Assembly (NCBI GenBank): GCA_020025475.1
Contig: JAHHSA010000004.1
Location: forward strand, 15,413-79,412
Direction: 5' to 3'
Length of the DNA stretch: 64,000 bases
DNA from: Oscillibacter sp.
Lineage (GTDB): Bacteria; Bacillota; Clostridia; Oscillospirales; Oscillospiraceae
A program made the translations under genes and the position numbers. Positions 32,188-40,679 of this stretch are shown piece by piece. The notes below the pieces were generated by a model. It was not told the origin of the DNA. It saw only the letters and a list, made by a program, of their open reading frames with translations, and did not search any database. Position 1 is the stretch's first letter; each line of letters opens with the position of its first letter.

Positions 32188-33582
32188 TTATAAGTCCGCA
32201 AAGACCTCTGCCAGCAGTGAAACCGTCTCCGGCAGACGTTCCCGGCGCAGACCCGCGTAATTGATCACCAGCGTATGCGCATAGAACTCCGGGTTCCTGG
32301 CGGCATATTCTGACAAAAACGCCAGCCGGATGCCCAATTTCTCAGCCCGCACCCGCAGCTCCTGATCGCTTTTGTCTGTATGCAGACGCAGAAGAAAGTG
32401 CAGGCCCGCTCCCTCCTCGGCAATCTCCACCTTTTCGGCAAAGGGGCTGGTGCGGAATGCTTCCAGCACCTGCGCACGGCGGACCCGGTACTCTTTTCGC
32501 ATCCGGGAAATGTGCTGATCATAATAGCCCCGGTCCAGGAACCGGGCCAGCACATGCTGATCCAGGGCGGGGACCGTGCAGGAATAAAAATTCAGTTCCC
32601 TGCGATACCGCTCCAACAAAGCCGGAGGCAGCACCATGAAGCCCACACGCATGGAGGGTGAGATGGTCTGGGAAAAGGTATTCATATAAATGACCCGACC
32701 GCTGCGGTCGATGCTCTGGAGCGTAGGCAGGGGACGCCCGGTAAAGCGGAACTCGCTGTCGTAGTCGTCCTCGATGATAACGCCGTCGTGCTCCTCCGCC
32801 CATTGCAGCAGAGCCTGGCGCCGACCAATGGGTGTCACCAGTCCGGTGGGGTAGTGGTGGGAGGGAGAGAGATGGACTGCCGCTGCGCGGGCCTTTACCA
32901 AAGCCTTTGGACTGATGCCCTGCCGGTCCAGCGGCACCGGGCAGCAGGGGAGTCCCCATTTCTCATAGACCTGTCGGATTTTTGGATAACCAGGATCTTC
33001 CACCGCCAAAACGGCCTCTCGCCCCAGCAGCTGGGCCAGTAGCAGGTAGAGGTACTCAGCTCCGGCGCCAATAACGATCTGCTCAGGATTCACCGCCATG
33101 CCCTTGCGCTCCCAGAGATCATGGGCAATGGCCTGCCGCAGATCCAGCAGACCCTGATGGGGCACCGGTGAGAGCAGAGCCGTACCACCTTCGGAGAGGA
33201 CCTGTCGGGTGAGCCGCACCCAGCCGGAAACCGGAAATCGGCTCACGTCCACCATGGTCTGCTTCAGGTCCAGCCGCCAGTTGACAGCCTTCTGCTGCTC
33301 TGTCAGGGTTACAGCCACTGTCTGAGTCTTGGGCACCTGCTCCACCCGGCAGACAAATACCCCCCGGCGGGGCTTGGCGGTCACATAGCCCTCTGCCTCC
33401 AACTGCTGATAGGCATTTTCCACCGTAATCACCGATACACTCAGATGCTCCGCCAGTGCCCGCTTGGAGGGCAGGCGGGTGTTGGGTGCAAGCGTACCGT
33501 CCAGGATATTCCCTCGGATACAGCGATACAGATATTCATACAACGGCAGATCTCCCCGCCGATCCAACTCATATGTCAGCAT
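32188..33582 (-). CDS. MocR-family regulator (GntR HTH plus aminotransferase fold)
   Basis: A 464-residue fusion of an N-terminal GntR winged helix (ILDGTLAPNTRLPSKRALAEHLSVS, residues 20-75) with a fold-type I aminotransferase domain. Recognisable are VIGAGAEYLYLLL, SPSHHYPTG and IIEDDYDSEFRF. The segment that normally reads FSK with the PLP lysine reads NTFSQTISPSMRVG: the lysine is glutamine (CAG). It is divergent from an ECF S-component gene, the arrangement expected of PdxR-like control of vitamin B6 uptake. GGAGG precedes the ATG at 33582. Confidence 0.88.
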   Translation of the reverse strand: MLTYELDRRGDLPLYEYLYRCIRGNILDGTLAPNTRLPSKRALAEHLSVSVITVENAYQQLEAEGYVTAKPRRGVFVCRVEQVPKTQTVAVTLTEQQKAVNWRLDLKQTMVDVSRFPVSGWVRLTRQVLSEGGTALLSPVPHQGLLDLRQAIAHDLWERKGMAVNPEQIVIGAGAEYLYLLLAQLLGREAVLAVEDPGYPKIRQVYEKWGLPCCPVPLDRQGISPKALVKARAAAVHLSPSHHYPTGLVTPIGRRQALLQWAEEHDGVIIEDDYDSEFRFTGRPLPTLQSIDRSGRVIYMNTFSQTISPSMRVGFMVLPPALLERYRRELNFYSCTVPALDQHVLARFLDRGYYDQHISRMRKEYRVRRAQVLEAFRTSPFAEKVEIAEEGAGLHFLLRLHTDKSDQELRVRAEKLGIRLAFLSEYAARNPEFYAHTLVINYAGLRRERLPETVSLLAEVFADL

Positions 33583-33612
33583 GCCGCGCCTCCAATCTGG
33601 CCTTATAAAAAT

Positions 33613-33655
33613 ACTGGAAACTGGCACTTTTAATCAGGTCAATTTCTGCTATGAT
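33613..33655 (+). promoter_or_regulatory. Divergent promoter region with a possible MocR site
   Basis: An extended -10 element, TGC-TATGAT (33647-33655), points to the ECF gene and has a weak -35. Immediately upstream is a tandem heptamer, ACTGGAA-ACTGGCA (33613-33626), of the kind of direct repeat bound by MocR proteins. The weak -35 fits an activated promoter. Confidence 0.4.
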
Positions 33656-33695
33656 AGTACCTAACACAAGGCCATCTGTCAAGGAGGACTTCACA

Positions 33696-34220
33696 ATGAA
33701 CACCAATCCACGCCTGCGTCAAATGGTGACTGCCGCCCTGTTTGCCGCCGCCATTACCGTCGTTACCGCCTATTTTCTTCACATTCCCATTCCCGGCAGC
33801 AGTGGTTATGTCCATCTGGGTGATACGCTCATCTACCTGGCAGCCTGTCTGCTGCCCACCCCCTACGCCGTCTTCGCAGCTTCTGTGGGTGCCGGCCTGG
33901 CCGACTTGCTGACCGCTCCCGCCTGGGTTCTGCCCACGCTCATCATCAAGGCCATTGTGGCGATGCAGTTCACCTGCAAGCACGACCGGATTCTGACCCG
34001 CCGGAACACCATCGCTGTGTTCACCACCGCCATTGTCTCTCCCACACTCTACAGCATTGCCTACTGCATCATGACCGGCACACTGGCCGCCTTTGTTCCC
34101 CAGTTCATCGGCACTATCGTCCAGGCCATCGGCAGCGCCGTGCTGTTCTTCCCTCTGGCATTTGTGCTGGACCGCATGGGTTTCAAGACCCGTGTGGCAC
34201 GGAATCTCGTCAGCGCCTGA
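33696..34220 (+). CDS. ECF transporter S component, TIGR04002-like
   Basis: Substrate-specific membrane subunit of 174 residues with about five to six helices. It resembles the TIGR04002 group: SSGYVHLGDTLIYLAACLLPTPY near residue 35 and AGLADLLTAPAWVLPTLIIKAIVA near 70. The divergent MocR regulator suggests a pyridoxine- or pyridoxal-like substrate, but this is inference. No ATPase genes are adjacent, so it likely uses a shared EcfAT module. AAGGAGG is eight bases from the ATG at 33696. Confidence 0.8.
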   Translation: MNTNPRLRQMVTAALFAAAITVVTAYFLHIPIPGSSGYVHLGDTLIYLAACLLPTPYAVFAASVGAGLADLLTAPAWVLPTLIIKAIVAMQFTCKHDRILTRRNTIAVFTTAIVSPTLYSIAYCIMTGTLAAFVPQFIGTIVQAIGSAVLFFPLAFVLDRMGFKTRVARNLVSA

Positions 34221-34236
34221 TTTCCGCCCAAACCGT

Positions 34237-34267
34237 CCCCCGGCTTCGGCCGGGGGGCTTTTGTTTT
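34237..34267 (+). terminator. Terminator of the ECF S-component gene
   Basis: Stem CCCCCGGC/GCCGGGGG with a TTCG tetraloop and a T-rich tail. Confidence 0.88.
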
Positions 34268-34301
34268 CCGGTTGCATTCCTGCTCTTTTTTCAACAAATC
34301 T

Positions 34302-34330
34302 GCATAACTCGTGCAAAAAGTGGACATCCT
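34302..34330 (+). promoter_or_regulatory. Candidate sigma-F/sigma-G promoter
   Basis: GCATA, a 15-base spacer and GGACATCCT, compared with the forespore consensus GYATA-N15-GGnnAnAnT (one mismatch among the fixed bases). It ends 32 bases before the start codon of an M23 protein that resembles SpoIIQ, which is sigma-F dependent in Bacillus. Confidence 0.55.
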
Positions 34331-34362
34331 GTTCTCAAAGTTCTTTGAGGGAGGGACCACTT

Positions 34363-35073
34363 ATGGATGAAAAGAAAAAATTAAACAGCGCAGGATTTTG
34401 TGCGGTATTAGGTCTACTGATGCTGCTGGCTGGTGTGGGCGGGTATTTCCTGCTTCAGGATCGGAATGCGGCACCCCCTGCCACCGCTGTAACAGACCCA
34501 GGCACCCAGCCCCGTGCGCCGCAGCACGCTGAGGTTCCGGCTCCGCCGGTTTCTTCGCCGGCCCGGGTAAGCATGCCTGAGCAGAAACCGGTCAAACAGC
34601 CGGAGCCGGTGGTGGAAACCGTGGTGCCTGTCTCCCCGGAAAAGCCCGTGCCGCCTGAGGAGTCCGGTTTGGTGGTCTATCCGGTCAGCGGTCAGCTGGT
34701 AGCCGCATTCTCTGCCGATGAACTGTCCTACAGCGAGACACTGGAGGACTGGCGGACCCATGACGGCATTGACCTGGAGGCCAAACAGGGTACCACAGTC
34801 CTCTCCGCCAGTGCCGGAACCGTTCTCTCTGTGGAGGACGACCCTCTGATGGGCACCACTGTCCGAATTGAACACACCGGTGGATACCGCACCACCTACG
34901 CAAACCTTCAATCCAAGCCGCCGGTGTCTGCCGGAGACGAAGTCTCCGCAGGCCAGATCATTGGTGCCGTTGGAAACACCGCAGTTGCGGAGTGCTCACA
35001 GCCGCCCCATCTCCACTTCGGTGTGGAAAAAGACGACCACTGGATGGACCCGGAGCTCTTTTTGAACCCCTGA
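34363..35073 (+). CDS. M23 (LytM) family membrane-anchored peptidase, SpoIIQ-like
   Basis: A 236-residue protein with one N-terminal membrane helix (about residues 12-30), a long Pro/Val-rich linker (35-105) and a C-terminal LytM domain. The zinc ligands are present: DWRTHDGIDLEA (His and Asp) and PPHLHFGVE (HxH). In clostridia SpoIIQ keeps these residues, whereas the Bacillus protein has lost the first His. Together with the upstream forespore-type promoter, this suggests the forespore side of the SpoIIQ-SpoIIIAH channel. A vegetative peptidoglycan hydrolase is the alternative. GAGGGAGGG precedes the ATG. Confidence 0.78.
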   Translation: MDEKKKLNSAGFCAVLGLLMLLAGVGGYFLLQDRNAAPPATAVTDPGTQPRAPQHAEVPAPPVSSPARVSMPEQKPVKQPEPVVETVVPVSPEKPVPPEESGLVVYPVSGQLVAAFSADELSYSETLEDWRTHDGIDLEAKQGTTVLSASAGTVLSVEDDPLMGTTVRIEHTGGYRTTYANLQSKPPVSAGDEVSAGQIIGAVGNTAVAECSQPPHLHFGVEKDDHWMDPELFLNP

Positions 35074-35093
35074 TTTCTCGCCAAGGACAACCA

Positions 35094-35130
35094 CGCCCCC
35101 GACCTCACAGGCCGGGGGCCTTCTTTTTTC
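35094..35130 (+). terminator. Terminator of the M23 gene
   Basis: Stem GCCCCCGACC/GGCCGGGGGC followed by CTTCTTTTTT. Confidence 0.85.
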
Positions 35131-35214
35131 AAAGCAGGCAGAAAAAGAGCGGCATAACCTGGACGTGCCCCTCATATATATTTATGTACCATCGGTCCAA
35201 CAGGAGGAGCTCCT

Positions 35215-36171
35215 ATGATCAAAAAACTATTCACACTTGTGCTGTGTCTTGTCCTCACTGGCTGTGCTGCACCGCCTCTGGGGGAGACGGATTCTCCACC
35301 GGTGCCGGACCCCGAGCCGGCTCTGACAATAGGCGAAGAGAATGTCCCCGTGTGGGCCTATCGTTACTGGCTGCGCCTTGCCTGTGAGCAGACACAGGCC
35401 ATCTATCAGGAGGCGGGACAGACCCCCAACTGGACCGCCGACGGCCCAGGTTCCCTGCAGGAGCAGGTACGCAGTCAGGCGGCGGCCGACGCAGCTCTCT
35501 GGGCCACGGTGGACGTCTGGGCCCGGGACTGGGGCCTGACGCTGACCCAGGAGGACCAGTCCCAGCTGGATGCTCTGTGGCAGCAGCGTTCCAAGGACTA
35601 CGGAGGGGAAGCGGCCTATCTCACCTCGCTGGCAGAACGCGGTCTCACAGCCGAACAGGCCAGAGCGCTGGCAGAGACCGGTCAGCGATACCGAAAGCTG
35701 CACCAGGCCGCGCTGGATTCGGCAAACCCCAACGCCCCTGACGATGATGCCCTGTCCGCCTTCGCCGAAGAGCAGGGTTTACTGGCCTTTGATCAAATTC
35801 GCACAGAGGGCGAGGACGCCCGCCACCGCATTGAACTGCTCTTTTCCCAGCTTAACGCTGCCCAGGAGCCCCAATCCATCTTTTCCGCACTGACCGCAGA
35901 GGGCGTCGACCACCAGGGTCCCCGGTCCTGTCAGTGCGGAGACGGCACCCTCACTGCACCGCTGGAAGACGCCGTTCGTGCTTTGAAACCCGGGCAGCAC
36001 TCCGGAATTCTGGAGGCGGGGGAGGGCTATGCCATTTTGCTGCGGCTGCCGCCGGATCGTTCAGCTCTGGTCCCAGCCTGGTTGGATGCCCAACTTCTGG
36101 AAGCATCCAGAGCCGTTCCGGTCACTCTGCTGCCCGCCATCTCTTCCATCCCCATTCCAGTGGGAATGTAG
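35215..36171 (+). CDS. Lipoprotein, SurA/PrsA-like foldase candidate
   Basis: A 318-residue protein with a lipobox (LVLCLVLTGC, lipidated Cys near residue 17) and so attached to the outer face of the membrane. The N-terminal part (VPVWAYRYWLRLACEQ) and the helical region 80-180 resemble the SurA N-domain. The following DARHRIELLFSQLNAA and the later AVRALKPGQHSGILEAGEGYAILLRL match the start and end of a parvulin-type rotamase domain. Charged catalytic-pocket residues are poorly conserved, so chaperone activity is more certain than isomerase activity. AGGAGG precedes the ATG. Confidence 0.65.
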   Translation: MIKKLFTLVLCLVLTGCAAPPLGETDSPPVPDPEPALTIGEENVPVWAYRYWLRLACEQTQAIYQEAGQTPNWTADGPGSLQEQVRSQAAADAALWATVDVWARDWGLTLTQEDQSQLDALWQQRSKDYGGEAAYLTSLAERGLTAEQARALAETGQRYRKLHQAALDSANPNAPDDDALSAFAEEQGLLAFDQIRTEGEDARHRIELLFSQLNAAQEPQSIFSALTAEGVDHQGPRSCQCGDGTLTAPLEDAVRALKPGQHSGILEAGEGYAILLRLPPDRSALVPAWLDAQLLEASRAVPVTLLPAISSIPIPVGM

Positions 36172-36316
36172 TACGTCTCATGTACAAAATACTCAATATC
36201 GTCTCTTTATCGTAATTTTCCGTACGCATGCGCCGCATGCCTTTCGTCACCTTGACGAAAAAATAAGTTGATATGTCAAAGATTTAACAGAATTTCTGAA
36301 TTCCACCAGTTTCTCA
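36172..36316. other. Intergenic region upstream of the thl promoter
   Basis: Contains small hairpins (GCATGC-GCC-GCATGC near 36227 and TTTCGTCA/TGACGAAA near 36242) without a T-run on the plus strand. No gene is seen. Confidence 0.4.
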
Positions 36317-36345
36317 TTGACGACGCCGGAGAAAGCCTCTATAAT
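36317..36345 (+). promoter_or_regulatory. Strong sigma-A promoter of the thiolase gene
   Basis: TTGACG, a 17-base spacer and TATAAT. It leaves an untranslated leader of about 140 bases with a GCGGAT/ATCCGC stem and a GGTGG/CCACC hairpin. Confidence 0.88.
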
Positions 36346-36489
36346 CAAAAGTGCAGACAGAGGCGGATATGTAATTGCTAAATTTTTGTCAATCCGCTTT
36401 CTGATTGTCAGCGGACCGTTTCGCTAGACCTGTAACCACGGTGGGCATCCATCCCCACCATAAATTTTATGATAAAATGGAGGAATACC

Positions 36490-37749
36490 ATGAAAGATCT
36501 TTATCTTGTGAATTGCTGCCGTACTGCTATTGGCTCTTTTGGCGGAACCCTGAAGAACACCCCTGCTGTTGAACTGGGTGCCATTGTCGCCAAGGACGTT
36601 CTGGAGCGCGCTGGCCTGAAGCCCGAGCAGGTTGACGAGGTCATGTTTGGCTGCATCCTCACCGGTGGCCTGGGCCAGAACCCCGCTCGTCAGGTTGCTG
36701 TCAAGGCTGGCATTCCCTACGAGGTGCCCGCATATACCGTCAGCATGGTCTGCGGCTCCGGCATGAAGTCTGTCATCGAGGGTGCCCGTTCCATTCTGGC
36801 TGGCGACGCTGACGTCATCCTCTGCGGCGGTACCGAAAACATGAGCGCTGCTCCCTTCGCATCCCCCGACTCCCGCTGGGGCGCTCGCATGGGCGACAAG
36901 AAGCTGGTCGATACCATGATTAAGGACGGCCTGTGGGACGCTTTCAATAACTATCACATGGGCACTACCGCTGAGAACATCTGCGACATCTGGGGCATCA
37001 CCCGCGAGGAGATGGACGCCTTCGGCGTTGCTTCTCAGCAGAAGTGCGAAGCCGCTCAGAAGGCCGGCAAGTTCGAGGACGAGATCGTTCCCGTTCCCGT
37101 GAAGGTCAAGAAGCAGGTCGTGGACTTCAAGGTTGACGAGTTCCCCCGTGCCGGTACCACCATGGAAAGCCTTGCTAAGCTGAAGGGCTCTTTCCCCTGC
37201 GGTCCCGAGGGCGTTGAGGACGAGACCGTCCACACCTTTGAGGTGACCGGCATCCACGAGGCTGACGCTCACAAGCACGTCCAGCGTGTTACCGCCGGTC
37301 AGGCTTCCGGCATCAACGACGGTGCAGCCGCCATCATCCTGGCCTCCGGCGAGGCTGTTGAAAAGTACGGCCTGAAGCCCATGGCTAAGCTGATCGGCTG
37401 GGGTCAGGGCGGCGTCGATCCCAAGATCATGGGTGTTGGCCCTGTGCCCGCTTCCCGCGCTGCTCTGAAGAAGGCTGGCAAGACCGTGGACGATATGGAC
37501 CTGATTGAGGCCAACGAGGCTTTCGCTGCTCAGTCCATCGCTGTTGCCCGTGAGCTGGGCTTCGATATGAGCAAGGTCAATGTCAACGGCGGCGCCATCG
37601 CTCTGGGCCATCCTGTGGGCTGCTCTGGTGCTCGTATCATCGTCACCCTGCTGCACGAGATGCAAAAGCGCGACGATGCCAAGTACGGCCTGGCAACTCT
37701 GTGCATTGGCGGCGGCCAGGGCACTGCAGTTGTCGTTGAGAAGTGCTAA
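36490..37749 (+). CDS. thl: Acetyl-CoA acetyltransferase (thiolase) with an internal insertion
   Basis: Condenses two acetyl-CoA to acetoacetyl-CoA, the entry to butyrate-type fermentation. Catalytic residues are intact: nucleophilic Cys88 in MVCGSGM, NEAFAAQ, the His in GGAIALGHPVGCSGARI, and the Cys in CIGGGQGTAVV. The protein has 419 residues rather than about 392. Compared with clostridial ThlA there is an extra stretch of about 26 residues after LAKLKGSF, just before the CoA-binding TAGQASGINDGAA, where the usual Asn is also Gln. GGAGG precedes the ATG at 36490. Codon use is strongly biased, which suggests high expression. Confidence 0.93.
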   Translation: MKDLYLVNCCRTAIGSFGGTLKNTPAVELGAIVAKDVLERAGLKPEQVDEVMFGCILTGGLGQNPARQVAVKAGIPYEVPAYTVSMVCGSGMKSVIEGARSILAGDADVILCGGTENMSAAPFASPDSRWGARMGDKKLVDTMIKDGLWDAFNNYHMGTTAENICDIWGITREEMDAFGVASQQKCEAAQKAGKFEDEIVPVPVKVKKQVVDFKVDEFPRAGTTMESLAKLKGSFPCGPEGVEDETVHTFEVTGIHEADAHKHVQRVTAGQASGINDGAAAIILASGEAVEKYGLKPMAKLIGWGQGGVDPKIMGVGPVPASRAALKKAGKTVDDMDLIEANEAFAAQSIAVARELGFDMSKVNVNGGAIALGHPVGCSGARIIVTLLHEMQKRDDAKYGLATLCIGGGQGTAVVVEKC

Positions 37750-37779
37750 TCGCCCCTTCCAACTGAATCTCGTACATCA

Positions 37780-37818
37780 ACCGCCACCCGACCTGTCGGT
37801 CGGGTGGCGGTTTTTTGC
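37780..37818 (+). terminator. Terminator of the thiolase gene
   Basis: Stem ACCGCCACCCGACC with its complement, followed by TTTTTT. Confidence 0.9.
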
Positions 37819-37886
37819 GTTTCTTTCTTCGGCATACCTTGGCGCCTCCACGCATAGGATACACCATCACAAGAGGGGGGAAGACC

Positions 37887-39008
37887 ATGAAAAAGCTGTT
37901 GTGCGGTTTGCTGGCATCACTCTTGCTTTGTACCGGCGTCCGGGCAGTGGATCTCTCAGCGCCATCGGCGCTGCTGATGGAGAAAGAAACGGGAACCATA
38001 CTGTATGAAAAGGACTCCCACGCCAAACTGGAACCTGCCAGTGTCACCAAAATCATGACCATTCTGCTAACCGTGGAGGCCATGGACCAGGGTGTGCTGA
38101 CACCGGAGACGCTGATCTCCACCTCCAGCCACGCCTGTTCCATGGGCGGCAGCCAGATCTGGCTGCGGGAGCGGGAGCAGATGTCCGCCGGCGATATGCT
38201 CAAGGCAGTCTGCGTAGTCTCCGCCAACGACTGTGCGGTTGCCCTGGCAGAGCACATTGCAGGCAGCGAAGAGGCGTTCGTCGACCGCATGAACAAGCGG
38301 GCAGCTGAGCTGGGTATGGAGGACACGCACTTTGTCAATGCCACCGGGCTTCCGGCCCCCGGCCACCTGACCTCTGCGCACGACATTGCCCTCATGAGCC
38401 GGGAGCTGATTTTGCACCATCCCTCCATCCGGGAGTACACCACCATCTGGATGGACACCCTGCGGGGTGGTGCTTCCCAGCTGGTGAACACCAATAAACT
38501 GATTCGCTTTTACCAGGGGGCCACAGGCCTGAAGACCGGGTCTACGGATGCTGCCCGATACTGTCTCTCCGCCACAGCCGAGCGGGATGGAATGGAGCTG
38601 ATCTCCGTGGTGCTGAAGGCTCCCACCTCCCAGCAGCGCTTTGACGACGCCCGTGCCCTGCTGGACTACGGATTTGCCTCCTATGCCCTCCAACAGATCC
38701 AGCCCGAGACGCCGCTGGCTCCCATTCCGGTTCGTTTGGGCACACAGGCACAGGTGATGCCGGTTCTGGGAGAGGGCAGTGCTTTGCTGCTGGAAAAAGC
38801 GCAGGCCGGTTCCCTGGGTCAGACCGTCACCATGACAGAGTGGGTGGAGGCCCCCGTGGAGAAGGGACAGCGGCTGGGGACCCTGTCAGTGGCCAGTGGA
38901 AACACCGTGCTGGCGGAGATCCCTCTGGTGGCGGAAGCCGCCGTTCCGCGTCTTACCTATGGTCAGTTACTGACCCGGCTGCTGCACAAAGCTTTTCTGG
39001 GAAAGTAG
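37887..39008 (+). CDS. D-alanyl-D-alanine carboxypeptidase (DacF/PBP5 type)
   Basis: Trims the terminal D-Ala from peptidoglycan stem peptides. The 373-residue secreted protein has a signal peptide (residues 1-20) and the three penicillin-binding motifs: SVTK (Ser52-Lys55), SAN near 110, and KTG near 215. A PBP5-type C-terminal beta domain and an amphipathic C-terminal segment (TRLLHKAFLGK) would hold it at the membrane. The closest Bacillus counterparts are DacF and DacB; a sporulation role is possible but not shown here. A purine-rich GAGGGGGGAAG precedes the ATG. Confidence 0.92.
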   Translation: MKKLLCGLLASLLLCTGVRAVDLSAPSALLMEKETGTILYEKDSHAKLEPASVTKIMTILLTVEAMDQGVLTPETLISTSSHACSMGGSQIWLREREQMSAGDMLKAVCVVSANDCAVALAEHIAGSEEAFVDRMNKRAAELGMEDTHFVNATGLPAPGHLTSAHDIALMSRELILHHPSIREYTTIWMDTLRGGASQLVNTNKLIRFYQGATGLKTGSTDAARYCLSATAERDGMELISVVLKAPTSQQRFDDARALLDYGFASYALQQIQPETPLAPIPVRLGTQAQVMPVLGEGSALLLEKAQAGSLGQTVTMTEWVEAPVEKGQRLGTLSVASGNTVLAEIPLVAEAAVPRLTYGQLLTRLLHKAFLGK

Positions 39009-39134
39009 GTTCTTTTTTCCATACATTGGGCGCTTGAACGACCGTTTGTGCTTGCCCTGTTTCTGGGAAAATGATATACTCAGGTGGATGATATGCAGCG
39101 GCCAGGCCGCTTACAAAAGAAAGGAACGATACCT

Positions 39135-40469
39135 ATGTTGGACGTCAAACTGTTTCAGATGAAGAGCTTCCTCCCCATGCCCTATGAGGATGCGCTCTCT
39201 CCCCGACTGAAGCGTGCACATGAGAAGCTGCAAAACGCCTCCGGTGTCGGCGGCGAGTTTACCGGCTGGGTGCACCTCCCCCGCGATTACGACCGGGAGG
39301 AATTTGCCCGGATCCAGGCTGCCGCCGCAAAGATCCGCAGCGACTCCAAAGCCCTGGTAGTCATTGGTATCGGCGGCAGCTATCTGGGTGCCCGCGGCGT
39401 CATCGACTGCCTGTGTTCCCCCAACTATAACCTGAAGAAGAAAGATACCCCTAACGTCTACTTCGCGGGCAATGGCCTCAGTGCCGATGCGCTGCAGGAA
39501 ATTCTGGATTTGGTGGAAGACGTGGACTTCTCCGTCAACATCATCTCCAAGTCCGGCACCACCACCGAGCCTGCCGTGGCTTTTCGTTTCTTCCGGGAAG
39601 CGCTGGAAAAGAAGTACGGTCATGAGGGGGCCAAGTCCCGCATCTACGCAACCACCGACAAGGCCCGGGGTGCCCTCAAGTCCCTGGCTGACGCTGAGGG
39701 CTGGGAAACCTTCGTGGTGCCTGATGACATCGGCGGCCGGTACAGCGTGCTCACCGCAGTGGGTCTGCTGCCCATCGCTGTCACCGGTGCGGATATCACG
39801 GAGCTGATGGCCGGTGCAGAGGATATGATGAAGCTGTGTGAAGACGGTTCCTACAACTGCCCCGCCTGGCGCTATGCTGCTATCCGCTATGAGCTCTACC
39901 GCTCCGGCCGTCCCATTGAGCTGCTGGCCTGCTACGACCCCGCTTTCCGGTTCATGACCGAGTGGTGGAAGCAGCTCTATGGCGAGAGCGAGGGCAAGGA
40001 CGGCAAGGGGCTGTTTCCCGCCAGTGTGGAATTCACCGCAGACCTCCATTCCATGGGGCAGTACATCCAGGACGGCAAGCGCATCATGTTTGAGACCGTG
40101 GTCCGTCTGGGTGATTCCGACCGCCAGCTGTGCGTCCCCGCAGACGAGGCCAACGGCGACGGGCTGAACTTCCTGGCCGGAAAGAGCATGGACTACATCC
40201 GCTCCCGCGCCATGGACGGCACCCTGCTGGCCCACACCGAGGGGGGTGTCCCCAACATCATTGTGGAGGTGGACGGCAAAACCGCCCGCAACCTGGGTCA
40301 GCTGATCTACTTCTTTGAGTACTCCTGCGGCCTGTCCGGATATCTGCTGGACGTGAACCCCTTTGACCAGCCCGGCGTTGAGGCATACAAAAAAAATATG
40401 TTTGCTCTGCTGGGCAAGCCCGGATACGAGGACCGCAAGGCGGAATTGGAGTTGAAACTGAATAAATAA
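39135..40469 (+). CDS. pgi: Glucose-6-phosphate isomerase
   Basis: Glycolytic isomerase of 444 residues, the short Firmicute form. Motifs: VVIGIGGSYLGARG, the phosphate-binding SKSGTTTEPAVAFR, VPDDIGGRYSVLTAVGLLP, and the C-terminal FDQPGVEAYKKNMFALLG containing the catalytic Lys. AAAGGA lies upstream of the ATG at 39135. It is apart from the pgk cluster and has a 125-base leader after the carboxypeptidase gene. Confidence 0.96.
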   Translation: MLDVKLFQMKSFLPMPYEDALSPRLKRAHEKLQNASGVGGEFTGWVHLPRDYDREEFARIQAAAAKIRSDSKALVVIGIGGSYLGARGVIDCLCSPNYNLKKKDTPNVYFAGNGLSADALQEILDLVEDVDFSVNIISKSGTTTEPAVAFRFFREALEKKYGHEGAKSRIYATTDKARGALKSLADAEGWETFVVPDDIGGRYSVLTAVGLLPIAVTGADITELMAGAEDMMKLCEDGSYNCPAWRYAAIRYELYRSGRPIELLACYDPAFRFMTEWWKQLYGESEGKDGKGLFPASVEFTADLHSMGQYIQDGKRIMFETVVRLGDSDRQLCVPADEANGDGLNFLAGKSMDYIRSRAMDGTLLAHTEGGVPNIIVEVDGKTARNLGQLIYFFEYSCGLSGYLLDVNPFDQPGVEAYKKNMFALLGKPGYEDRKAELELKLNK

Positions 40470-40583
40470 CGAATTTGGCCGCTGTAAAACGAAAGTTTTT
40501 GCACCCGCCAACCGTTTTCCTGTATGTCCCACAGGTTGCTGTCAATATATATATTAAACAAAGATTCCATCACCGATTTAGCA

Positions 40584-40612
40584 TTGTCTTTTCTTTGTGG
40601 ATATGGTATTCT
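40584..40612 (+). promoter_or_regulatory. Sigma-A promoter of the orphan P-loop gene
   Basis: TTGTCT, a 17-base spacer and TATTCT, about 68 bases before the start codon. Confidence 0.7.
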
Positions 40613-40679
40613 TAAGACATCAAAGCAGAGGGGTTATACATTTCCCCATCGTTCCAAATAATGAACAGGAGTGATTTAT

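Noticed and set aside
29055..32201. Long minus-strand open frame of over 1000 codons opposite the SLH glycosidase
   Set aside because: It is antisense to a gene with clear domains, has no family motifs and a composition dominated by Gly, Val and His. It is an artefact of GC-rich codon bias.
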